From positions 124,001 to 188,000 of the forward strand of contig NZ_FOIB01000014.1 of assembly GCF_900111765.1 (NCBI RefSeq): 64,000 nt of DNA. Reading direction: 5' to 3'. Positions within the stretch are counted from its first letter, which is position 1. The number at the start of each line of letters is the position of its first letter. This stretch comes from Myxococcus fulvus. Lineage in GTDB: Bacteria > Myxococcota > Myxococcia > Myxococcales > Myxococcaceae. The notes beneath the pieces are model-generated. The model did no database searches. It saw nothing but the letters and a program-made list of their open reading frames with translations, and was not told the origin of the DNA. Made by a program: the position numbers and the translations under genes. Of this stretch, positions 17,229 to 24,311 are shown piece after piece.

Positions 17229-19202
17229 TCAGGGCGTCAGCTTCATCAACAACAGATCCGAGCTGCCGTAGGGCGTGTACACCGTGCCGCCCACCTCCTC
17301 CGCCGAGGAGAGCATGCCGCCGAACCAGGTCTCGCCCGTGGGCGTCATCCCCAGCAGCACCGGGTCCATGGCCGTCTCATTCAGCGCGCGCGACCACCGG
17401 TGCGAACCATCCGCCCCGTACTTCGCCACGAAGGCCTTGAGCTCCCCGCCCGTCGGATTCAACGGACCGCCGCCCAGGTCCGAGCGCAGGTGGAACACCC
17501 CCATCGTCACCAGGTTGCCCTGCGCATCCGCCACCAGCCGGCGCGGATACTCGCCCTCCGTGCCGCCGTACGCCCGCAGCCACCGGTCCGTGCCCGCGCT
17601 CTCCAGCGTCCCCAGCACCAGGTCCGGCACTCCACCGACGTTCGTCGTCACCGTGCCACCCGCGTACGCGATGCTGCCGTACGCCTGCGCGACGAACCCC
17701 ACCGCGCCTCCAGGCAGCACCGCCACCCCCGTCACCTGCCCGTTCACGCCGCTGCCCTCCAGCCTGCGCACCCAGTCGAGCGCCCCGTGCATGGAGTAGC
17801 GCACCACGAACGGCGTCCGCGCCACCGTCGCCCCCAGCTCGTTGCCGTCTCCCGCCAGACCGCCCAACACGATGTTCCCCTGGCTGTCCGTCGCCACCGC
17901 CAGGCCCTCCGTGTTGGACTGCCCCGCCTGGAACACCCGGGCCCACGAGAGCTGCCCCTCCCAGGTGAACCTCGCCAGGAACGCGCCCGTCGTGGGTTGC
18001 TCCTCCCGGCGCGTGCTCTCACCCGCATCGACCTGGCCCACGCCGAAGTCCGTGAAGCCTCGGAAGCTGCCCGTGAGAATCAGGCTGCCCTGCGCGTCCG
18101 TCGCCACGCCCGCAACCCGGAACACCTGGTGCGGACGCGTGCCGCCCGGGTCCAGGTGCGCCCGGAAGGCCTTCGCCCAGACAGGCTGGCCACTCGGGGA
18201 GAGCTTCAAGAGGAAGATGCCGCCCGTCCCCATCGACGTGCCCGGCAACGGCCCCTGGCCGAAGTCCGGCTGCCCGAAGTACTCGCCCGCCAGCAGCACG
18301 TTGCCCTCGGGCGTCACCGCCGCGCCCTCCACCTGCATCCACGTCCCCGCCGAGGCCTGCGGGAAGGAGCGCGACCACTGGTGCGAACCATCCGCGCGGA
18401 AGCGGCTGACCAACAAGCCCTCCGGGTTGTTCGCCGGCCCACCCAAAGTACCCAGGTTGCCCACGTCACCCGCGATGACGTAGCCCCCCGTCGGGTCCGT
18501 GGCCATGGCGTGGGGCACCTCGCCGTTCACCCCACCCAGCTTGCGCACCGACGACAGCGAGCCGCCCGTGCCCTGCGTGCCGCACTCCGTGGTCGTCGTC
18601 GCATAGGTGAAGACCAGCCGGGGCCGCAGCGCCCGCAGCTCCAGCGAGGCGAAGTCCGTCCCGTCCCCCACCTCCGGCAACAGCACGAAGCCGTACTCGC
18701 CCGGCCCCGTCACGTGCGCGCTCACGTCGTACTCCACCACGCTGTCACTCAAGAGCGCGCCCACGTTCGCCAGCGCGCCCCCCACCGGCGCGGGCCGGTT
18801 GTTCCAGGTCAATGAAGAGCCCGTCCACGCCGAGGACGTGGCGTGCAGCGCGGGGCCGTTCGAGGAGCCATCCAGCACGTTCAGCCGCAGCCGCGCCCGG
18901 ACGAAGCCCGTGTGCTGCGTGACGATGAAGCGCAGGTACGCCTCCTGCCGGGGGTTGCCATCCGAGACCAGCTTCGTCGAGTCGCCGAAGGTCGTGTCCG
19001 GCGCGTCCGCCGAGACGTACGTGTCGTCGTTCACCGGCAGGTCCGACTCCTCGTAGCGCGTCACCTCCCGGCACCCCTCCACCCCCTGCTCCAAGGACGC
19101 TGTCGCCTCCACCTCCGTCCCCGCCGCGCCACCACCACACGCCACCGCCATCCCCATCACCGGCAACAGCCCCAAGCCCCTGCTCCACCACCGCATCGCC
19201 AT
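17229..19202 (-). CDS. Lipoprotein with DNRLRE domain and beta-propeller-like repeats
   Basis: The 657-residue protein has a lipoprotein signal (MAMRWWSRGLGLLPVMGMAVAC, lipidated Cys about residue 22). A DNRLRE-type beta-sandwich follows (about 50-200: DDTYVSADAPDTTFGDSTKLVSDG..., LRFIV, LTWNNRP, VEYDVSAHV). Residues 220-657 contain recurrent blades of the pattern GVATDAQGSLILTGSF / FLARFTWEGQLSWARVF, typical of SBBP/delta-60-like propeller repeats in myxobacteria. It is probably a surface or outer-membrane protein; ligand unknown. It ends 212 bp before the FAD oxidase start and may be separately transcribed. Confidence 0.85.
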   Translation of the reverse strand: MAMRWWSRGLGLLPVMGMAVACGGGAAGTEVEATASLEQGVEGCREVTRYEESDLPVNDDTYVSADAPDTTFGDSTKLVSDGNPRQEAYLRFIVTQHTGFVRARLRLNVLDGSSNGPALHATSSAWTGSSLTWNNRPAPVGGALANVGALLSDSVVEYDVSAHVTGPGEYGFVLLPEVGDGTDFASLELRALRPRLVFTYATTTTECGTQGTGGSLSSVRKLGGVNGEVPHAMATDPTGGYVIAGDVGNLGTLGGPANNPEGLLVSRFRADGSHQWSRSFPQASAGTWMQVEGAAVTPEGNVLLAGEYFGQPDFGQGPLPGTSMGTGGIFLLKLSPSGQPVWAKAFRAHLDPGGTRPHQVFRVAGVATDAQGSLILTGSFRGFTDFGVGQVDAGESTRREEQPTTGAFLARFTWEGQLSWARVFQAGQSNTEGLAVATDSQGNIVLGGLAGDGNELGATVARTPFVVRYSMHGALDWVRRLEGSGVNGQVTGVAVLPGGAVGFVAQAYGSIAYAGGTVTTNVGGVPDLVLGTLESAGTDRWLRAYGGTEGEYPRRLVADAQGNLVTMGVFHLRSDLGGGPLNPTGGELKAFVAKYGADGSHRWSRALNETAMDPVLLGMTPTGETWFGGMLSSAEEVGGTVYTPYGSSDLLLMKLTP

Positions 19203-19705
19203 GACCTTCCGCCTCTCCCAGTTGAACTACCGTCACATCTGAATTGCATCTGTGATGCCAATGCCAGACATGCTCGCGGTCCCCTCTCCGCACAGCCAGA
19301 AGGCCTCGCGTCCCGCTGGGACAGGTGTTTCATTTCCCTCACCGGGAGTGATGAGGGAATGACAGGGAAAGCCATTCCTCACGGCGGTCCCTCCGAGGTG
19401 AATCTCCCTCAGCGCCGGTCGCTCACCGGGCGAGCGGGAGCGGCGGCGGGCGTGAAGCTCCTCGCGCGCCTCCAGGGTCCAAAGCCAGCCCCCTGGTCAG
19501 CGCATCGCTCCCGCTGGCATCAACCCGGGCGGCCGGAGGAAGTCCTTCCGCACCCGCGCAACGACTTGCAGCCCTCGTCACCGCGGCGCGTCCTCATGCC
19601 CCCACGCTTCCTCGTCGCCCGAGCGTCTGCGTGGCCCACGTCCACCCGCCCGCTCGACGCCCACGGCCCCTCGCGCGGATTCGGCTAACCTCCGCCTCAC
19701 GCGCC
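19203..19705. other. Divergent intergenic region
   Basis: About 500 bp separate the lipoprotein and methyltransferase starts. It contains an imperfect inverted repeat at 19331-19361 (CATTTCCCTCA and TGAGGGAATG). No gene is convincing; frames here are short and Arg/Pro-rich. Both promoters should lie inside. Confidence 0.45.
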
Positions 19706-20461
19706 ATGGCCGAGGACGCCTCCACCCCGACGACATCCACCCGGCCCGAGGAACCCCGGCTGTCCTTCCCCCGGCTCCTGCTCGTGCGCATCTGGAGCCT
19801 GTGGCTGGACGCGGTGAACCGGGCGGCGGACCTGGCCGTCCTCGCGTGGCGCCCTCGCCTCCTGGGGCCCGCGCTGTCCCTGTGGCTGCGCGAGCTGCTC
19901 GTGTCGCCCTACCGGCCGCGTCGCTCCTTCGAGGTAATCCGTCTCCTCCAGGTCCACGGCCAGGGCTTCGACGAGCTGATGTACGGCGAGACGCCCGTGC
20001 ACACCGCCCTGGGGCTCTTCCAGCAGGCCGGGCTCACCGCCCACGGCCACCTGGTGGACCTGGGCGCCGGACGCGGCCGGGCCCTGCTCGCCGCGCGCTG
20101 GCTGGGCGCCCGGGCCACGGGCATCGAGCTGCTCCGGGAGCACGTCACCCTCGCCTCCGCCCCCCTGTCCCGAGCGGGCGCGGTGCTGCGCCAGGGCGAC
20201 GCGGCCCTGGCCGACCTGGGCGAGGCCACCCATGTCCTCGTCAACTGGACGGCCCTGTCGCCCCAGACACGGACCCGGCTCGTCGCCCGCCTGCGCACCT
20301 GCCGCCCCGGCACCCGTGTCCTCACGGTGACCCGCCCCATCGAGGCCCCGGGCTTCACCGTGCGCTCCCGACACCGCGCCCTCTTCACCTGGGGCCTCGA
20401 GCCCGTATGGATTCACGAAGTCCCGGACTCCGCCGCCCAGGTCCCGACTTCCACCTCTTGA
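19706..20461 (+). CDS. Class I SAM-dependent methyltransferase-like protein
   Basis: The 251-residue protein has about 90 N-terminal residues with hydrophobic helices (LLLVRIWSLWLDAVNRAADLAVLAWRP). A Rossmann-type domain follows, with motif I HLVDLGAGRGRALLAARWLGARATGIELL, then LRQGDAALADLGEATHVLVNWTALS and a late strand RVLTVTRPI. This matches small class I methyltransferases of the Dot1/MT_A family. The N-terminal helices suggest membrane association. Substrate is unknown. The ATG at 19706 is followed directly by a Thr/Pro-rich linker, so a slightly later start cannot be excluded. Confidence 0.8.
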   Translation: MAEDASTPTTSTRPEEPRLSFPRLLLVRIWSLWLDAVNRAADLAVLAWRPRLLGPALSLWLRELLVSPYRPRRSFEVIRLLQVHGQGFDELMYGETPVHTALGLFQQAGLTAHGHLVDLGAGRGRALLAARWLGARATGIELLREHVTLASAPLSRAGAVLRQGDAALADLGEATHVLVNWTALSPQTRTRLVARLRTCRPGTRVLTVTRPIEAPGFTVRSRHRALFTWGLEPVWIHEVPDSAAQVPTSTS

Positions 20462-20650
20462 GAATCCCCGCCCGTCCGAGGGAGCGGGTGCATCCGACCC
20501 TCCAGTGGCTTCCGCTCGTGGGCCTTACTGTCTAGTCTCGCCGGTCCGATACCGGCCGGCAGGAGCCGGGAGTGGTGCGTCCCTCTTTCCGTGCCGGATG
20601 ACCCGGGCCCTGGACATCCCCCTTCCGGGGCCCCACAGGAGCAGACTCAG

Positions 20651-20932
20651 ATGAAGGCTTGGATGGCCGTGGCGATGCTGGCGGTGGTTCCCCTCGTCGG
20701 ATGCGGTGGTTCGCGCGAGCTGAACCGCGCGCGCGCCGAGACGAACGTGCTGAAGAAGGACACGGCTGCGCTGCGCGCGGAGAACGAGGCACTGAAGACC
20801 AAGGTGACCGAGCTGGAGGGCGAGGTGGCCAGCATCACCAAGGAGCGCGATGACCTGAAGGTCGCCGTCGAGCAGGCCGCCGCCGAGGCCGCCGCCGCCG
20901 CCCAGTCCGCCGGCAAGAAGCGCAAGAAGTAG
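20651..20932 (+). CDS. Small coiled-coil lipoprotein
   Basis: The 93-residue protein has a lipoprotein signal (MKAWMAVAMLAVVPLVGCGG, Cys at about 18). A single Glu/Lys/Leu coiled coil follows (ELNRARAETNVLKKDTAALRAENEALKTKVTELEGEVASITKERDDLKVAVEQ), then an Ala-rich tail ending GKKRKK. The build recalls Lpp-like or spacer lipoproteins that bridge the outer membrane and periplasm. It is 15 bp from the next gene and may be cotranscribed with it. The first ATG that gives a proper signal peptide is used. Confidence 0.82.
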   Translation: MKAWMAVAMLAVVPLVGCGGSRELNRARAETNVLKKDTAALRAENEALKTKVTELEGEVASITKERDDLKVAVEQAAAEAAAAAQSAGKKRKK

Positions 20933-20947
20933 TCAGGGGACACGCCG

Positions 20948-21376
20948 ATGACCGGGGCGCGCACCCAGGCGGTCCATGTCCACGACGGCTGTGACGTGTA
21001 CGTGGGCCGGGCCTTCCGCGCGTGGGCGAAGCCTGGCCCCACCAACCCCGTGCCCGGTCGCTTCGGCAACCCCTTCAAGCCCGGTGGCGTCGGCACCCCG
21101 GGCGCGATGTGGAAGAAGTACTTCGCCCCCTGGGTCGCCGAGCTGCCGGGCGCGGAGCCACAGCGCATCCACGAGGAGGCCCTCCACCGCATGGGGCCGG
21201 ACGTGGACGCGTTCGAGTCCTTCCGCTGGTACCTGGAGCTGCGCTCCCGCCATGACGCCGCCTGGCGCGAGGACGTGCTCGCCCTGCGCGGCAAGCGCCT
21301 GGGCTGCTGGTGCAAGCCCGGCCCCTGTCACGCCGACGTGCTGGTGTCCTGGCTGGACTCGCGCTCGAAGCGCTGA
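20948..21376 (+). CDS. DUF4326 domain protein
   Basis: The 142-residue protein contains the DUF4326 pattern: VYVGRAFRAW, RFGNPFKPGG, a middle region with FRWYLELRSR, and a C-terminal LRGKRLGCWCKPGPCHADVLVSWL with conserved Trp-Cys and Pro-Cys-His residues. The Cys/His cluster suggests metal binding. The function of the family is unknown; it is common in phages and bacteria. It follows the small lipoprotein gene at 15 bp. Confidence 0.85.
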   Translation: MTGARTQAVHVHDGCDVYVGRAFRAWAKPGPTNPVPGRFGNPFKPGGVGTPGAMWKKYFAPWVAELPGAEPQRIHEEALHRMGPDVDAFESFRWYLELRSRHDAAWREDVLALRGKRLGCWCKPGPCHADVLVSWLDSRSKR

Positions 21377-21419
21377 GGCCCCTCGCGCCGGTGTCGACAT
21401 GTCGGGCGCGCGGTCCGAC

Positions 21420-21467
21420 GTGTCGGAAGCCGTGTCGACCCGTGTGTCGGAGCCCGTGTCGACGGGG
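21420..21467. repeat. Four 12-bp tandem repeats beginning GTGTCGRM
   Basis: GTGTCG recurs at 21420, 21432, 21444 and 21456, exactly 12 bp apart, with related copies at 21391 and 21399. The block is intergenic, between the DUF4326 gene and the next gene. Confidence 0.5.
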
Positions 21468-21528
21468 GTCTCCCCTCGGAGACGCGGACACGGGGCGCGC
21501 GGCACACGCGCTGCACTGAGGGGAAGCA

Positions 21529-21551
21529 CCGGGGGCACACGAGGCCCCCGG
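21529..21551 (+). terminator. GC hairpin before the 21578 gene
   Basis: CCGGGGGC and GCCCCCGG form an 8-bp stem with a seven-base loop, lacking a T-run. It could end the DUF4326 transcript or be a leader hairpin. Confidence 0.4.
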
Positions 21552-21577
21552 CCCATCCCTTCCCACTGGAGTGCGCC

Positions 21578-21973
21578 ATGCCTGAAGTGAGCGTCGAGAA
21601 GCCGAACCAGACCAAGCCCGGCCCCGAGTCCACCGAGAGCCTCACCGCCACCATCGTCAACCAGACCTCGGGCGACCTGGTGCTGGTGAAGTCCGCCACG
21701 GACGAGCAGTGGACGGTGGCGCCCCCGAGCGTCATCCCCGCCGGCCAGTCCGGGCGCTTCATCAGCCCCGGGGACTTCAGCAACCCGTCCGCGGGCTATG
21801 TCGTGTACCAGGCGTCAGCGGTGAACAACGCCACCTTCACGCTGAACTGGACCATCCCCTCGGTGGGCCCCAACAGCTTCAGCTGGCCGACGAGCCCCGG
21901 GCTGGTCGCGAACGAGAGCGGCTCGCTGAGCGGCTGGAACATCTCCGCGTCCTGGTTCGTCAGCGCGGGCTGA
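21578..21973 (+). CDS. Small beta-rich protein, possibly aegerolysin/actinoporin-like
   Basis: The 131-residue protein has no signal peptide and is predicted nearly all beta: SLTATIVNQTSGDLVLVKS, QWTVAPPSVIPAGQSGRFISPG, GYVVYQASAVNNATFTLNWTIPSVGPNSFSW, and a final WNISASWFVSAG. Aromatics at strand ends and the PAGQSG turn recall the aegerolysin/actinoporin/fungal-lectin fold, used by proteins that bind membranes or glycans. This is resemblance by eye only. It could equally be a spore-coat or development-associated protein. The gene is monocistronic and flanked by hairpins. Confidence 0.7.
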   Translation: MPEVSVEKPNQTKPGPESTESLTATIVNQTSGDLVLVKSATDEQWTVAPPSVIPAGQSGRFISPGDFSNPSAGYVVYQASAVNNATFTLNWTIPSVGPNSFSWPTSPGLVANESGSLSGWNISASWFVSAG

Positions 21974-21992
21974 GGCACGCGTGCGGGCCCGA

Positions 21993-22028
21993 GGGCCTCA
22001 TGCTCCCGACTCGGCTAGCATGAGGCCC
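21993..22028 (+). terminator. 12-bp perfect hairpin overlapping the leader of the sigma54 activator
   Basis: GGGCCTCATGCT and AGCATGAGGCCC form a perfect 12-bp stem with a 12-base loop. The right arm ends eight bases before the ATG of the next gene and contains the only GAGG that could serve as its ribosome-binding site. It may terminate the upstream transcript and also gate translation. Confidence 0.55.
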
Positions 22029-22036
22029 CGGTCACC

Positions 22037-23656
22037 ATGTCTCCGACGCTCGCCGATGTGTCCACCGCCGCCATGCCCCAACGCGGTGGAGGTCCGCAGG
22101 GGCCTCGCCTCGTGCCCGCGCTGACGCTCGTCTCCCATCCCGTGCCCGCGCGCGTCGGAGAGCGGCTCCGCATGGATGCGCTCGTGGCGGGGCGTGAGGT
22201 GGCGCTGTCTCGCAACGCCCCGGACTTCACGCGCCCCGGGTCCGTGCTGGGCCAGCCGCTGAACGACCCGTTCATCAGTCGCAAGCCGCTGACGCTCGCC
22301 CCGGGCTCGAAGCCGGGGAGCGTGCGGCTGACGTGTACGGAGGGTGGCGAGCGCGTGGTCATCGCCGGCTCGGCGCTGGAGGGCACCTGGGAGCTGTCCG
22401 AGGCGGAGCTCCTCCAGGGGGTGCCGCTGGAGCTGGGCGGGCGCGTGGTGGTGTTGCTCCACCTCATGGACGCGGCGGATGACTCGGCCACGGGGGACGC
22501 GCTCGGCATGGTGGGCGAGAGCACCGGGGTGCGCCGGCTGCGTCGACACATCGAGCGCGTGGCGGACCTGGATGTGCCCGTGCTCATCCGTGGCGAGACG
22601 GGGACGGGCAAGGAGCGCGTGGCCCAGGCCATCCACCAGCGCAGCCGTCGGCGCGAGGGCCGCTTCCTCAGCGTCAACCTGGGCGCCATCCCGAAGGAGC
22701 TGGCCGCGGCGGAGCTGTTCGGCACGCAGAAGGGTGCGTACACGGGCGCGGCGCAGAGCCGCGAGGGCTTCTTCCGCGCGGCGCATGGGGGCACGCTCTT
22801 CCTCGACGAAGTGGGCGAGGCGCCGCCCGAGGTGCAGGTGATGCTGCTGCGCGTGCTGGAGACGGGTGAGCTGTACCCCGTCGGAGGCAGCACGCCGGTG
22901 GCCGTGGACGTGCGACTGCTCGCCGCCACGGATGCGGACCTGGACGAGCGCATCCGCGATGGGCGCTTCAAGGCGCCGCTGCTGCACAGGCTCGCGGGCT
23001 ACGAGGTGCATGTGCCTCCGCTGCGCGAGCGGCGTGAGGACCTGGGCCGGCTGTTCTTCCACTTCGCCCGTGAGGAGCTGGCGGCGCTGGGCGAGGCGCA
23101 TCGGCTGGACAACGCGGACGCGTATGCGGCGCCGTGGCTGCCCGCGCCGCTGGCGACGCGGCTGGTGCGCTTCCCGTGGCCGGGCAACATCCGTCAGCTT
23201 CGCAACCTCGCGCGGCAGCTCGTCATCGGAAGTCGCGGTGAGCCGACGCTCCAGGCCGAGCCTCGGCTGGAGCATGAGCTGGAGGTGGCCGCGGCCTCGA
23301 CCCCTGGCGCCTCGGTGTCTTCGCCCGAGCCCGTCGCGGAGCCTCGGACTCCGACGACACCGCGTCGCAAGGCTTCACAAGTGACGGAGCAGGAGCTGCT
23401 GGCCGCGCTGCGCGAACATGCGTGGGACCTGAAGGCCACCGCCGATTCGCTGGGCATTCCCAGACCGTCGCTCTACGACCTCATCGACAAGAGCCCGAAC
23501 CTGCGCACCGCGGGCGACCTGCGCTCGGAGGAGATTGCCCAGGCGTACGAGGCACACGGCGGTGACCTGGACGCGATGGCCCGAGCGCTGGAGGTGTCTC
23601 GCAAGGCGCTGGGCCGGCGCATGAAGGAGCTGGGCCTGACGCCTCGCGGTGAGTGA
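22037..23656 (+). CDS. FHA-domain sigma54-dependent transcriptional activator
   Basis: The 539-residue protein has an N-terminal FHA-like domain (about 45-130: LVAGREVALSRN, DPFISRKPLTL). The AAA+ sigma54-interaction domain (about 160-390) has Walker A GETGTGKE from residue 186, the loop GAYTGA (233-238, a common variant of GAFTGA) and Walker B GGTLFLDEV, with NIRQLRNL near its end. Two Fis-like HTH segments close the protein (LKATADSLGIPRPSLYDLI and LDAMARALEVSRKALGRRM), where one is usual. FHA domains bind phosphothreonine, so it may be controlled by one of the Ser/Thr kinases. There is no receiver domain. Confidence 0.9.
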   Translation: MSPTLADVSTAAMPQRGGGPQGPRLVPALTLVSHPVPARVGERLRMDALVAGREVALSRNAPDFTRPGSVLGQPLNDPFISRKPLTLAPGSKPGSVRLTCTEGGERVVIAGSALEGTWELSEAELLQGVPLELGGRVVVLLHLMDAADDSATGDALGMVGESTGVRRLRRHIERVADLDVPVLIRGETGTGKERVAQAIHQRSRRREGRFLSVNLGAIPKELAAAELFGTQKGAYTGAAQSREGFFRAAHGGTLFLDEVGEAPPEVQVMLLRVLETGELYPVGGSTPVAVDVRLLAATDADLDERIRDGRFKAPLLHRLAGYEVHVPPLRERREDLGRLFFHFAREELAALGEAHRLDNADAYAAPWLPAPLATRLVRFPWPGNIRQLRNLARQLVIGSRGEPTLQAEPRLEHELEVAAASTPGASVSSPEPVAEPRTPTTPRRKASQVTEQELLAALREHAWDLKATADSLGIPRPSLYDLIDKSPNLRTAGDLRSEEIAQAYEAHGGDLDAMARALEVSRKALGRRMKELGLTPRGE

Positions 23657-23735
23657 CATGTTCCCTCGCGGCACGCATGGCACGGGGCATGCTGTCTCCG
23701 CATGCATCGCGACATGTGTCGATGGGAGAGGGAAC

Positions 23736-24302
23736 ATGAGGAACGGAAGCTGGGTCCTGGGAGTGTTGCTCGTTGCGGGCTGGGCGGCGTGTGCATCACG
23801 AACGCGTGAGCCAGTCGGCGCGGCGGAGTCGAATCCACGGCAAGCACAGGAGGACGGCCTGCCCCGCGTGCAGCAGACCGATGGAGGCTGCGCGGTGGAC
23901 CCGTGCCTGGCGGGAGACACGGGCTGTCTGGATCTCGTCGTGGAGACCGGGAGCGTGGGGAAGCGGTTCGCCCCGAGGCCCGGCGTGAAGGGCTGGACGC
24001 TGTGCTCCGGTCAGGGACTCGAAATCACCTCCGACCTGGACAAGGACCTGTGCATCGACCTGCGCGATGTGCGCTCGGCCGCGGATGGAGGCGTCGTCGC
24101 CCTCACGAAGCTGCACAGCAAGGGCTCGTGGTCGGACCCCGACCTGCCCTCGGGCGAGTACTGCTTGAGCATCTGTGACGACAAGGCCGACCACTGCTCG
24201 CAGGGCTGCAAGGAATCGGACTGCGTCACGGATGACCAGACCATCCGCGGCAACCTCGATGTCGTCACCAAGGTGCCCGAGCCCACCGAGGAATCAGACT
24301 GA
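23736..24302 (+). CDS. Putative Cys-rich lipoprotein
   Basis: The 188-residue protein has a signal peptide ending GWAACAS (likely lipidated Cys about 19). A low-complexity linker is followed by a compact domain rich in cysteines (GGCAVDPCLAGDTGCLDLVV, GWTLCSGQG, DLCIDLRD, CLSICDDKADHCSQGCKESDCV), probably disulphide-bonded outside the cytoplasm. I do not recognise a family. It lies 9 bp from the convergent kinase gene. The ATG at 23736, after GAGAGGGA, gives the signal peptide. Confidence 0.78.
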   Translation: MRNGSWVLGVLLVAGWAACASRTREPVGAAESNPRQAQEDGLPRVQQTDGGCAVDPCLAGDTGCLDLVVETGSVGKRFAPRPGVKGWTLCSGQGLEITSDLDKDLCIDLRDVRSAADGGVVALTKLHSKGSWSDPDLPSGEYCLSICDDKADHCSQGCKESDCVTDDQTIRGNLDVVTKVPEPTEESD

Positions 24303-24311
24303 CGCGCTCCC

